Origin: Candidatus Parcubacteria bacterium
GTDB taxonomy: Bacteria; Patescibacteriota; Patescibacteriia; UBA1558; GWA2-36-10
Length of the DNA: 50,742 bases
NCBI GenBank assembly: GCA_018664825.1
Contig: JABJNO010000017.1
Location: 1-50,742 of the forward strand
Direction of reading: 5' to 3'
Shown here in pieces: positions 17,544-25,471 of the stretch (positions are counted from its first letter, which is position 1; each line of letters begins with the position of its first letter). The translations under genes were made by a program, and so were the position numbers. The notes below the pieces were generated by a model. The model saw only the letters and a list, made by a program, of their open reading frames with translations, searched no databases and had not been told where the DNA came from.

Positions 17544-17981
17544 TTATTCTTTAACTTGAAATGGCTCAGGTCTAATAAATTTTGTGCCTGGTATTATAAT
17601 TTCACCCTTGATGTTACCAGCTTCCTTGAGTCTATCGGCTTCTTCTTTGAGTGCTTCATCAATCAGTATATCACCATCAACATGTAGAGTGTCAGGTAAG
17701 CTGTTAATTTTTACGCCCTTAATATCCAAGGATCCTTGAACATGCAAGTTTTCAGGAAGCTTAGCAATATCCAGGTGTGTCAATTCTAAATTACCATGAA
17801 CATTTAAACCATCTGGTAATTCTTTTATTTCACTACCATACAAGTTTAAACTTCTTTGTATATGATCTGGATTTTCAGCTAATATAGCTTCAAATTGTTC
17901 TTTAGTAAGAGCGGTTCTGTGCTCTTCGGGTTCTTGTTTTAAATCTATTGGTTGTTCTTCTGGTTGTTCTCCAATTTTCAT
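17544..17981 (-). CDS. Short leucine-rich-type repeat protein, paralogue of 49145 gene
   Basis: 145 residues. Residues 51-125 are about 20-residue repeats with the frame LPxxLxVxGxLxLxxxxIxxLPxxL, as in short bacterial LRR or solenoid proteins. The tail ADRLKEAGNIKGEIII recurs in the 186-residue gene at 49145-49705. The Glu/Pro-rich N-terminus shows no signal peptide, so it is likely cytoplasmic. Function unknown; protein binding is the usual role of such repeats. Confidence 0.6.
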   Translation of the reverse strand: MKIGEQPEEQPIDLKQEPEEHRTALTKEQFEAILAENPDHIQRSLNLYGSEIKELPDGLNVHGNLELTHLDIAKLPENLHVQGSLDIKGVKINSLPDTLHVDGDILIDEALKEEADRLKEAGNIKGEIIIPGTKFIRPEPFQVKE

Positions 17982-18073
17982 AATGTTTATAGTTTAATTA
18001 TTACAATATAATAATATCAAATTTTAAAATTCTAGTAAATATTGATCAAAATAAAGAAATATTTTTTTGATTT

Positions 18074-18391
18074 CTAAATTTCGTCGTAAGACATTCCAGA
18101 TTCTGCTTCCAAAACTTGTCTACGTCCAGCTTTACCATTTTCATCACTGGCAAGCTCAACCATTCTTTTGGCTGCTACCCAGTCCTCTTTTTTTCTATAA
18201 GCTCTAAACAAATCACGACTACGATCATCTAGCCAACCTTCGTCATAATTTGGTTTATCCTTGTTATCCAGCATCCATTGCTCAGCTGCATTCAAATAAC
18301 CCTGATCTATTGCTTCATTGAAATGAGATGTTTTTCCAATAACAGGACGTTGTTCAACTGCTGATTTTAAAATTTCACCTTCATGGTTCAT
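18074..18391 (-). CDS. Small uncharacterised charged protein
   Basis: A 105-residue soluble protein (MNHEGEILKSAVEQRP...) with many charged and aromatic residues, including YDEGWLDDRSRDLFRAYRKK. No signal peptide or membrane segment, and I do not recognise the family. It follows the 18413 gene by 21 bases and is likely cotranscribed with it. Confidence 0.55.
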   Translation of the reverse strand: MNHEGEILKSAVEQRPVIGKTSHFNEAIDQGYLNAAEQWMLDNKDKPNYDEGWLDDRSRDLFRAYRKKEDWVAAKRMVELASDENGKAGRRQVLEAESGMSYDEI

Positions 18392-18412
18392 ATGTATTTT
18401 GTTTAATTATTT

Positions 18413-18979
18413 TTATTTATCTTTTCTATTTTTTAATTCCAAAAAAGCTCGTTGGACTAGCTCAAGGTATTTGTTATGTATTTCTTGGCTTTTGACTCGG
18501 GCTTTTTTGATGTCAGCTGCAGAAATATCTTCTTTTCTTAATTTAGTCAATTCAGCGTTCAATTGTTTACTCAATTCAGCACTTTGTTGTTGGTAATAGT
18601 TACTTCCATCCCCATCAAACATTACCAATATTGTGGCCAGTTGAGTGCCTAGTTTATCAACATTGATTATTATTTCTTTGACTACTTCAAGAAGTTTTTC
18701 TCCGCTGTCACCAATTTTTTCAATAATTTCACTACTAAGATGAGACATCATATCTTCAAAAGAAAGGGATTCTTCTGGATTGTCCAAGCCTTTTTCTTGA
18801 CGATGTCTTTCGACTTGCCTTGCTTCTATAGTTTTTTGATCTTCAGGTTGATTGGCCTTCATCTTTTCTAGGATGGCTTTTTTTTGGTTTTCATAATCTA
18901 CTGCAGTTGTATCCAGGGCATTTAGCTGATCCATCAACTCATCACTTGATAGTTTATCTTGTGGTTTATCAAAACTCAT
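18413..18979 (-). CDS. Acidic helical protein sharing an N-terminal module with 45535 gene
   Basis: 188 residues, predicted mostly helical. The N-terminal module DELMDQLNALDTT...YENQKKAILEKMK (about residues 13-42) recurs as DDLLDNLSKLDKD...FETKKAELLDKMK in the protein at 45535-45975. A Gln/Leu coiled-coil stretch follows. No membrane segment. It starts 4 bases after the S41 protease stop, so it is likely in that operon. Function unknown. Confidence 0.6.
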   Translation of the reverse strand: MSFDKPQDKLSSDELMDQLNALDTTAVDYENQKKAILEKMKANQPEDQKTIEARQVERHRQEKGLDNPEESLSFEDMMSHLSSEIIEKIGDSGEKLLEVVKEIIINVDKLGTQLATILVMFDGDGSNYYQQQSAELSKQLNAELTKLRKEDISAADIKKARVKSQEIHNKYLELVQRAFLELKNRKDK

Positions 18980-18983
18980 ATTT

Positions 18984-20546
18984 TTATCTTAATAATTCTT
19001 TGGCTTTTTTCAATTGCTCGTCAGAATAAAGTGTATTTTCTACTACATAATCAGGAACCAGTCCCACATCTTGGAGTGATTTGCTATCAGAAGTGAGCCA
19101 TTCAAAAACCGTAAACTTCAAAGCTGAGCCATCAGGGAAATTTTGAATAGATTGGCCTGTACCTTTACCAAAAGTAGTTTGCCCTACTACTTGAGCTACG
19201 TTATTTTCATCCAAGGCTGAGGTAAATATCTCACTCGCCGAAGCTGAGCCCTCATTTACCAGGATGATAGTCGGGATATTTATTTCTCTATCTATGCGAG
19301 AAGTATATTGAAATGTTTGTTCAGGGAATTTTTCTTGCATTATCAAAGCACCTTCGGGCAGCCAATAATCTGCCAGTTGAACAGCTGAGTTTGTATAACC
19401 ACCTGGATTGTTTCGCAAATCTATAATCAATCCATCAGTAGAACCATCAACCACTTTTGCACGAGCAGAATCAAATTCATTTTTTAGATTTATAGAAAAT
19501 ATATTTATTTTTATATAAGCAATATTGTTGTCCAGTTTTTTACTCTCAACATTTGGCAAATTTATTTCTTCTCGAATAATAGATACTTTGAAAGTTTCAT
19601 TTGTACTTGGTCGGTAGATTTCCAAAATCACAGTTGTACCCGCCTCACCCTTTATCAAGGCAACTGCATCATCCAGAGTAAAACCACGAATATCTACATC
19701 GTCTACTATCCAGATCTGATCTTGAGCCTGAAGTCCAGCTTTTTGCGCTGGAGAGCCATTGAGTGGAGAGATAATCATTAGGACATCTTCGAGGGTTTCA
19801 ACCATTGCTCCGATTCCTTGGACAGATGATCCGCCGGACAATTTTTTCTTAAAAGCACTACTGTCTTTGGGAGTAAAAAATTCTGTGTAGGGATCCTCTA
19901 AAGAATCAGCCATACCTTTTAGTGAGCCATAAAACAATGTTTTATCGTCTGCTTTGTCAGCTTGGTAGTAGTTGTTTTGTAATAATCGATAAAGTTCCCA
20001 ATAATTTTCAAAATCAAATTCATCTTTATCGGTTTCAATAAAATTTTTGTTTTCAGTGACTGGGAAAATTTTTAATTTGGAAGAAGACATATCGATAGCC
20101 AGGGCTTTTAGAGTATCCAGTCCTTTTTTACCGTTTTGGATAAGATGGCGTCTATTATCAAGTGGGTTTACATACCAAGCTTCACCATTTTCTTCTACTT
20201 GGAGTAAAAATTGTCCTCGTTTTTTGTAGCTTAGTTCATAATCAATATCGGTACTAGAAGAGTCAATAGCAATGCTCTCGAGATCTTTATTGTGTATACC
20301 AACACCAAAAGTTTTTAGTAGCCTAGAAACATCTATACCATCTTCTAGTGAATATCTTTCGTGTGTTTCTGGGTCTATATACCAATAGTTTTTATCAAAA
20401 TCCGTATCCTCTACCAGTATACTGCCAGCATATCTTTCTTTGGTCACCTCAGGATCCCAGCCGATGATTATGGTTGCTGCCTGAGAATTTTGAGCATAAA
20501 AAAATACTGCACAAAATACAATCAAAAAAGTAAATAGTTTCTTCAT
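18984..20546 (-). CDS. C-terminal processing peptidase, S41 family (CtpA-like)
   Basis: 520 residues with a signal peptide (ending near SQAATI). Before the protease core are two repeats (about residues 55-95 and 118-158) built on YWYIDPETHERY / AWYVNPLDNRRH. A PDZ domain follows (IISPLNGSPAQKAGLQAQD), then the S41 core: LIIDLRNNPGG, catalytic Ser in NEGSASASEIF and Lys in TFGKGTGQ. An envelope protease that trims exported proteins. The N-terminal double repeat is unusual for CtpA and may bind the wall or substrates. Confidence 0.9.
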   Translation of the reverse strand: MKKLFTFLIVFCAVFFYAQNSQAATIIIGWDPEVTKERYAGSILVEDTDFDKNYWYIDPETHERYSLEDGIDVSRLLKTFGVGIHNKDLESIAIDSSSTDIDYELSYKKRGQFLLQVEENGEAWYVNPLDNRRHLIQNGKKGLDTLKALAIDMSSSKLKIFPVTENKNFIETDKDEFDFENYWELYRLLQNNYYQADKADDKTLFYGSLKGMADSLEDPYTEFFTPKDSSAFKKKLSGGSSVQGIGAMVETLEDVLMIISPLNGSPAQKAGLQAQDQIWIVDDVDIRGFTLDDAVALIKGEAGTTVILEIYRPSTNETFKVSIIREEINLPNVESKKLDNNIAYIKINIFSINLKNEFDSARAKVVDGSTDGLIIDLRNNPGGYTNSAVQLADYWLPEGALIMQEKFPEQTFQYTSRIDREINIPTIILVNEGSASASEIFTSALDENNVAQVVGQTTFGKGTGQSIQNFPDGSALKFTVFEWLTSDSKSLQDVGLVPDYVVENTLYSDEQLKKAKELLR

Positions 20547-20564
20547 ATATTTATGTTATTATTA

Positions 20565-22082
20565 TTAATCAGTTTTTTTCTTTTCTGTTACCCAAAAACC
20601 TAGGTATTTACCGAGCATCAATCTGGTTTGAGCATCGGTGGCTGGTATTGAGCCAAAAATAATCATAGTAATCGGGAATATAATCCATTGGACAAACATC
20701 AAGATATAGCGAAATATTTTGTTCCAGAAATTTGTCTTAAATTTTTGAGGCATCGGTGGTAGGATAATCACACTCATGATAGCTACCAAAAAAATACCAA
20801 TCAGACCAAAGCGCATCAAATTTTCTAGCATCAATGGTGCATTTTGAGCAAGTACAGAAGTCAGTCCTTGTTTTTCAGCAAAGTAAAGAGGTAAGTAACC
20901 CATGACAAGGATAATCAAAGGGGCGGTTGCCCAAGAATAAACTCCTTCAGTTTGATTCCAAGTATAAATTATTTTTTTGTTCAAAGGAATTTTTTTGTTC
21001 TGAGAAAAAAGCCAAATCATATATGGAAAGTGCTCTACTCCATAGCCCCAGCGTCTCATTTGCTTGTATTGATTTTGGAGGCTACGCCACAAATTACCGA
21101 CATAGACAGTGTCCATGGAGACGGGAATATGCATCGGCTCTACCTGGTAGTCTCCATCATAATGAATAAAGCATTGTAAAAATATTCTAGAGTCTTCGGT
21201 CACGATATTGTTTTGCCAAAAATTGACATCTACCAAAGCCTGCCAACTCATACTATGTGAAGAAAAAGTAAAGAGTCTATCGGGCCTTGCAAGATCTGTT
21301 AGTAGCCAAAAAGTAGTAGAATTTGAGACTACGCGAGTAAAAATATCTGATTGCCAGGCATTGTTGTGATAAAAAGCCATTGGTTGAAAACTGGCTCGGT
21401 ATGGATTTTTGTGTGAGATAAACTTGTGAGTCAAATAAGCAAAATAATCAGGATGAGGAATAGTATCAATATCAAAGGCAGAGACAATCAATTTTTTATA
21501 ATCAAAGCCATGTTCGTCAATATATTTTTTGGCTTCATGCCCAGCATAATATAGATTTGATCCTTTACCAACCATCTCTCCTGGCAGACCAAGTGGATGG
21601 ATAGTAATCAAGATATCATAAAAATATTTTCCGTATTTTTCTTTTATTTTTTTAGCAATTTTTGAAAATTCTTCAGTAAATTTTTCTTCACCAGCTAAAA
21701 CCAATATCATTTTTTTGTGGTCGTATTTGGTTTTTATCAATTGATGAAAAGTGTTGTCGACTACTTCAAATGGCTCTCCGGCAGTGGGTAAAAATAAAAC
21801 ATGATAATACTCGTGCCATCTTTTGTGATGAGTACTTTTGAGAAATTTCCACCAGTCAGTTTTGATTGTATGACGATATTTGAACCAAGAGGTCAATAAA
21901 AATATTAGCATATAAGTAATGCGCAGGACAAAATAGGTATCAAAGGCAATTACAAAATATATACCATAAAGTGGTGATATAATAGATAAAGCAACCACAC
22001 CAATAAAAGTAGCCCAAACTAAAAATCCAGGGATGATTTCTAAAATTCTGTATTTATAATAGTTTTTATAGATTTTTTTCAT
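20565..22082 (-). CDS. Membrane-bound glycosyltransferase, family 2-like
   Basis: 505 residues. Two N-terminal membrane segments come before a GT-A-type catalytic region with FLPTAGEP, GKGSNLYYAG and the DxD-type AFDIDTIPHPDYFAYL; QMRRWGYGVEH resembles the QxxRW motif of processive synthases. Three or four membrane segments close the protein. This plan fits a polysaccharide synthase that extends and perhaps exports a glycan. The product is unknown. It overlaps pyrD by 4 bases (ATGA). Confidence 0.8.
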   Translation of the reverse strand: MKKIYKNYYKYRILEIIPGFLVWATFIGVVALSIISPLYGIYFVIAFDTYFVLRITYMLIFLLTSWFKYRHTIKTDWWKFLKSTHHKRWHEYYHVLFLPTAGEPFEVVDNTFHQLIKTKYDHKKMILVLAGEEKFTEEFSKIAKKIKEKYGKYFYDILITIHPLGLPGEMVGKGSNLYYAGHEAKKYIDEHGFDYKKLIVSAFDIDTIPHPDYFAYLTHKFISHKNPYRASFQPMAFYHNNAWQSDIFTRVVSNSTTFWLLTDLARPDRLFTFSSHSMSWQALVDVNFWQNNIVTEDSRIFLQCFIHYDGDYQVEPMHIPVSMDTVYVGNLWRSLQNQYKQMRRWGYGVEHFPYMIWLFSQNKKIPLNKKIIYTWNQTEGVYSWATAPLIILVMGYLPLYFAEKQGLTSVLAQNAPLMLENLMRFGLIGIFLVAIMSVIILPPMPQKFKTNFWNKIFRYILMFVQWIIFPITMIIFGSIPATDAQTRLMLGKYLGFWVTEKKKTD

Positions 22083-23167
22083 AATGCATATTTGTCAGCT
22101 TCGATTCCTACTGCCTTTGATATGTGACCAAAATTGTCTTGTTTTAGATGTTTATCTAATCCTTTGTTTATAGCGTGGATACTCATTGGTCCACCGTAGA
22201 TAAAGCCAGTTGCAATCTGCAATAGATCAGCTCCTGCTTTTATCTTGTCGTAGGCGTCTGTTGCATCAAAGATACCTCCGACACCAACAATTTTATATTT
22301 ATTTTCACCATTTTTATAAAGATAACTAATGATTTTATTTGACTGAAGGGCAATGGATTTACCAGATACTCCACCTTGTTTGTCTCGATTTTTTGATTTT
22401 AGATTTAGGTGGTCTCTTTTTTTTGAGAGATTGCAAGCTACAATAGCAGCTACTTTATATTTTTTGGCAAGATAAATAATATCATCTAGCTCAGCAGTGT
22501 TTAGGTCGGGACCAATTTTTAGCCAAATCGGTTGATTGTATTTATTTAGTGAGGCTATATTGTTTAGGATGGGTTCCAAGATTTCTTTTTTTTGTAAGCC
22601 CGTAAAGTCTTTTACATTGGGACAGCTCAGATTGATAGTGATGATGTCACCAAGGCCATTGAGAAATTCAAAGGCCATGCCATAGTCTTCGGCAGCACCT
22701 TCCATTGGTGCTCTGGTTGATTTGGCAATACTGACAGACCATAGAGTCTTTTTATTTTTACCTTGCTGTTTTATTTTATCTACCATGGCTGCTGCTCCTG
22801 GATTGGGAATTCCATAGTAGACTACAATACCCCTGTCTTTTGGTAGGCGCCATAGTCTAGGTTTGGGGTTACCTGGTTGTTCTAGGTTGGTGATTGATCC
22901 AATTTGTACCCAACCAAAACCAAAGGCAGGCCAAGCGTTTGGTACAGCAGCGTGTTTGTCCATACCAGCAGCTAGACCAATGGGGGTTTTAAAATCCAGA
23001 CCCCAGATTTGTTGTTTGAGCCTGAGTGAGTCTACTCGAGTTATACGGTTGACGATATTATAAAAAAAGCTGTAGTTCAGTATTTTTAGATATTTGATAG
23101 TAAAGCTGTGGACTTTTTCAGCATCAAATAAAAATAAAATTGGTCGAATAATTTTTTGGTACAGCAT
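22079..23167 (-). CDS. pyrD: Dihydroorotate dehydrogenase with mixed class 1/class 2 features
   Basis: 362 residues with the class 2 length and N-terminal helix (FLFDAEKVHSFTIKYLKIL) that docks quinone-linked enzymes on the membrane. FMN-site motifs GLAAGMDKHA and VGVGGIFDATDAYDKIKAGA are present. The catalytic-base motif reads NLSCPN (residues 179-184), with Cys182 where class 2 enzymes have Ser; Cys is the class 1 residue. The class 2 RMGFNN motif is also replaced (YYGIPNPG). Reaction: dihydroorotate to orotate; the electron acceptor is uncertain. It shares the TAATG junction with the chorismate mutase gene. Confidence 0.85.
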   Translation of the reverse strand: MLYQKIIRPILFLFDAEKVHSFTIKYLKILNYSFFYNIVNRITRVDSLRLKQQIWGLDFKTPIGLAAGMDKHAAVPNAWPAFGFGWVQIGSITNLEQPGNPKPRLWRLPKDRGIVVYYGIPNPGAAAMVDKIKQQGKNKKTLWSVSIAKSTRAPMEGAAEDYGMAFEFLNGLGDIITINLSCPNVKDFTGLQKKEILEPILNNIASLNKYNQPIWLKIGPDLNTAELDDIIYLAKKYKVAAIVACNLSKKRDHLNLKSKNRDKQGGVSGKSIALQSNKIISYLYKNGENKYKIVGVGGIFDATDAYDKIKAGADLLQIATGFIYGGPMSIHAINKGLDKHLKQDNFGHISKAVGIEADKYAL

Positions 23168-23436
23168 TATTTTTGTTTTTTAATTTCAATCACAGAATTA
23201 TTAAAAAGAAGATTATAAATCACATTGACTAATCGAGTATCTAGGTTGTGTACAGAGGCCTTGTATTTTACTTTATTGAGGACTTCTTGTTCACGCTTGT
23301 AGTCACGGATTTGTCCATTTACTTTGACTTTGGCCAAGTCCTTGGCTAGTTTGTTACGCTTGGCCAAAAGACCTATGATCTCCTGATCGATATCATCAAT
23401 ATTTTCTCTTATTTTAGCTAGTTTTTTATTATCCAT
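23167..23436 (-). CDS. Chorismate mutase, AroQ class (stand-alone)
   Basis: 89 residues, the size of a free AroQ domain. It follows the family pattern: R10, IDxID, LLAKRNKLA, K (AKVK), RDYKREQEVL and a final helix. The enzyme turns chorismate into prephenate. No other aromatic amino acid genes are nearby, and it is translationally coupled to pyrD, an unrelated pathway. It might be a relic used for another purpose; the core charged residues look intact. Confidence 0.75.
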   Translation of the reverse strand: MDNKKLAKIRENIDDIDQEIIGLLAKRNKLAKDLAKVKVNGQIRDYKREQEVLNKVKYKASVHNLDTRLVNVIYNLLFNNSVIEIKKQK

Positions 23437-23497
23437 AACTTAAATTTAGTAGCTATAATTTACCAGAAATCAGTATATTTTTCAACCTATAGTAAAA

Positions 23498-23516
23498 AGA
23501 CCTATATTTTAGGTCT
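23498..23516 (-). terminator. Terminator overlapping the stop of the 23509 Nudix gene
   Basis: AGACCT / AGGTCT stem with 7-base loop, followed on the minus strand by TTTTTA. The stop codon of the Nudix gene lies in the hairpin loop. Confidence 0.6.
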
Positions 23517-23973
23517 CTATGATTTCATGACTGATTATCTTGTCTTTTTTATCAAAATGAAATTTGCCTTTAAATGTTTTGTTTTCCAAAAAAAGCGGAA
23601 ACCAATATGGATCATCGGACCACATTTTTTTGAAAGGAATCTCAGAAACATCAAACCAAGCTGGTTTCATCTCCTCTGTTTCTTCGGGTGTGCCACCATA
23701 TTTGGTACTTTTAAAAATATGTACTTCCAAGATTTCATCTTTATGCTCAAAACTAAAATCTATCTCTCCAAGTTTTCGTAAATCAAGTAATTCTATACTA
23801 GCTTCTTCAAAAGTTTCTCGAACTGCAGACTCTTCTATTGTTTCATCCTTTTCTACTTTACCACCAAAACCATTCCATCTATTCATACCAAAACCACGTT
23901 TTTTGAGCCCTAACAAAACCTTGTCCTCTTGATGGACAATAGCGATGGTCATTATAATTTTTTTAGTAGGCAT
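23509..23973 (-). CDS. Nudix hydrolase, MTH1-like (oxidised purine NTP pyrophosphatase)
   Basis: 154 residues. The Nudix box is GKVEKDETIEESAVRETFEE, and the preceding WNGFGGK is the MTH1-type pattern. Such enzymes remove 8-oxo-dGTP or related oxidised nucleotides. Last gene of the alaS-hpf-secA minus-strand run; the next Nudix gene lies 4 bases upstream. The two Nudix genes differ too much to be a recent duplication. Confidence 0.85.
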   Translation of the reverse strand: MPTKKIIMTIAIVHQEDKVLLGLKKRGFGMNRWNGFGGKVEKDETIEESAVRETFEEASIELLDLRKLGEIDFSFEHKDEILEVHIFKSTKYGGTPEETEEMKPAWFDVSEIPFKKMWSDDPYWFPLFLENKTFKGKFHFDKKDKIISHEIIET

Positions 23974-23977
23974 AAAA

Positions 23978-24400
23978 TTATTTAAGCAAATCTATAAAAT
24001 CTTCAATACCTACCAATGTATCAAGTTTTTTTATTTCTTGTTTTGTAAACCAGTTTACGTCGGAAACTTCTTGATCCATTGGACGTGGATTTCCAGAGAC
24101 TATTTGGGCTTCATAACACATAACTATTACGTGGATTTGATTTCCGCCAGCCCTTGCCCACACCTTGGATTGTATTTTTGGTAGAATTTTTTTGATCAAG
24201 ACATCACAACCTATTTCTTCTTGGCATTCTCTTATTAGGGCTTCTTCAGGACTTTCTCCAAAATCTATTTTTCCTCCAGGAAACTCCCATTTTCCATGAG
24301 CAGTAGCTATAGCGGGGTCATTTCTTTGTTGTAAAAGTATTTTCCCTTCTTTATTTTTTATAAGTGCTATGACAGCTGTTAGTTGTTTTTTATTTCCCAT
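23978..24400 (-). CDS. Nudix hydrolase, MutT-like
   Basis: 140 residues with the Nudix box GKIDFGESPEEALIRECQEE preceded by GKWEFPG, the MutT-type pattern. Likely a nucleotide pyrophosphatase acting on oxidised dGTP or another NDP-X. It begins MGNKK, as do two other neighbours (24409 and 24944 genes begin MGN), which suggests similar initiation regions rather than homology. Confidence 0.85.
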   Translation of the reverse strand: MGNKKQLTAVIALIKNKEGKILLQQRNDPAIATAHGKWEFPGGKIDFGESPEEALIRECQEEIGCDVLIKKILPKIQSKVWARAGGNQIHVIVMCYEAQIVSGNPRPMDQEVSDVNWFTKQEIKKLDTLVGIEDFIDLLK

Positions 24401-24408
24401 AGTTTTTT

Positions 24409-24942
24409 CTATCCTTTGGCACGTTTTAGGATTTCATTTATAACATCCGATTTACCAGAATCATATTTGTGATAATTATTGGCATATTTTGCGTACAATT
24501 CTTTTTTTGTATTGATGTATAGTTCTCGATCTTCTTTGTTGTTTAGGATGTGATTTCGAAAAGCAAGAATACTATCAATTTTGGGATGACCTTGAGGAAG
24601 TGTATGCACACTAGTGATTCTTTTGCCCTCTTCATTGTCTTCGGTAAAATATTCTTCACCAACTTTTATATAATCACCACGAGAAGTAAAACCATTTTTA
24701 GCCATTTTATCAACAACGGTTTTATCTCGGACATCATCCAGATCTTTCACTTCTACCATAATATCAATTTGTGTTTTAGCTATCATGTTTGGTATAGAAG
24801 TACTGCCGATATGATATACATTTAGTACTGTATCTCCCATAACCTCCAAAATCAATTTCTTCTTGGCCTCAAAAAGCTTGGGCCAGCTTGGGTCATATGG
24901 AGATAGTTTGAAAGGCCTGTGTGGTTTTGTGTTATTTCCCAT
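24409..24942 (-). CDS. GrpB/UPF0157 family protein, second copy
   Basis: 177 residues. It shows LSPYDPSWPKLFEAKK, VYHIGSTSIPNMIAKTQIDI and ILAFRNHILNNK, matching the GrpB signature found also at 12875-13399. The two copies are clearly diverged. Nucleotidyltransferase-like fold; substrate unknown. It lies 1 base after the DUF6624 gene, within the secA-Nudix run. Confidence 0.85.
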   Translation of the reverse strand: MGNNTKPHRPFKLSPYDPSWPKLFEAKKKLILEVMGDTVLNVYHIGSTSIPNMIAKTQIDIMVEVKDLDDVRDKTVVDKMAKNGFTSRGDYIKVGEEYFTEDNEEGKRITSVHTLPQGHPKIDSILAFRNHILNNKEDRELYINTKKELYAKYANNYHKYDSGKSDVINEILKRAKG

Positions 24943-24943
24943 G

Positions 24944-25471
24944 TTATTTTTTTTCTTGAAGTTTTTTTTCTAATTCCTGCATCTCTTGTTCATAATCAGA
25001 AAACTTTCCAAGTCCCACTTCTTCTCTTCTTTTATTTAGTTCTTCTATATTTTCAATTGGTCGAGGTCCAAAATTTCCTTGGTCATCTGTATAGAATTGG
25101 GTTCCAAAGATTTGTGGCCGGCCGCTATTTACTAGTATTCTATCCGTTAGGTAGGCTTCGTTTTTCTTTTCGGCCTCACCTTTGGTAGTTGCCTCTTTTA
25201 ACAATTCAAGAGCTTGTTTTTGAAAATCTATATCATGATCAGCATGTTGTATCAAGAGCCATGCCCCATAAGCAGCCTCTGCTCCTACTAGAGATTTTCC
25301 TGGCCAACCAAATTCAGTTATGATTTCTTTCATGCGGAGAGCATTTTGTCTATCAATTTCTGGATCACACTGATTGGTTTCTCTCATATTTTGATCAACC
25401 TCAACCATCGCTAGGATTTCTTGTTGTAGCGGTTGATTGATATTTTCTATTTGCTCCATTTTATTTCCCAT
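24944..25471 (-). CDS. DUF6624-like protein
   Basis: 175 residues from ATG 25471. The core reads RMKEIITEFGWPGKSLVGAEA, WLLIQHADHD and AYLTDRILV...PQIFGTQF, which I recall as the DUF6624 pattern (GWP, QHAD, YLTDR, GTQ). The function is unknown; conserved His, Asp and Arg suggest a hydrolase-like site. The ATG lies inside the secA 3' end; ATG 25459 is an alternative. The open frame to 25516 is only secA overlap. Confidence 0.7.
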   Translation of the reverse strand: MGNKMEQIENINQPLQQEILAMVEVDQNMRETNQCDPEIDRQNALRMKEIITEFGWPGKSLVGAEAAYGAWLLIQHADHDIDFQKQALELLKEATTKGEAEKKNEAYLTDRILVNSGRPQIFGTQFYTDDQGNFGPRPIENIEELNKRREEVGLGKFSDYEQEMQELEKKLQEKK

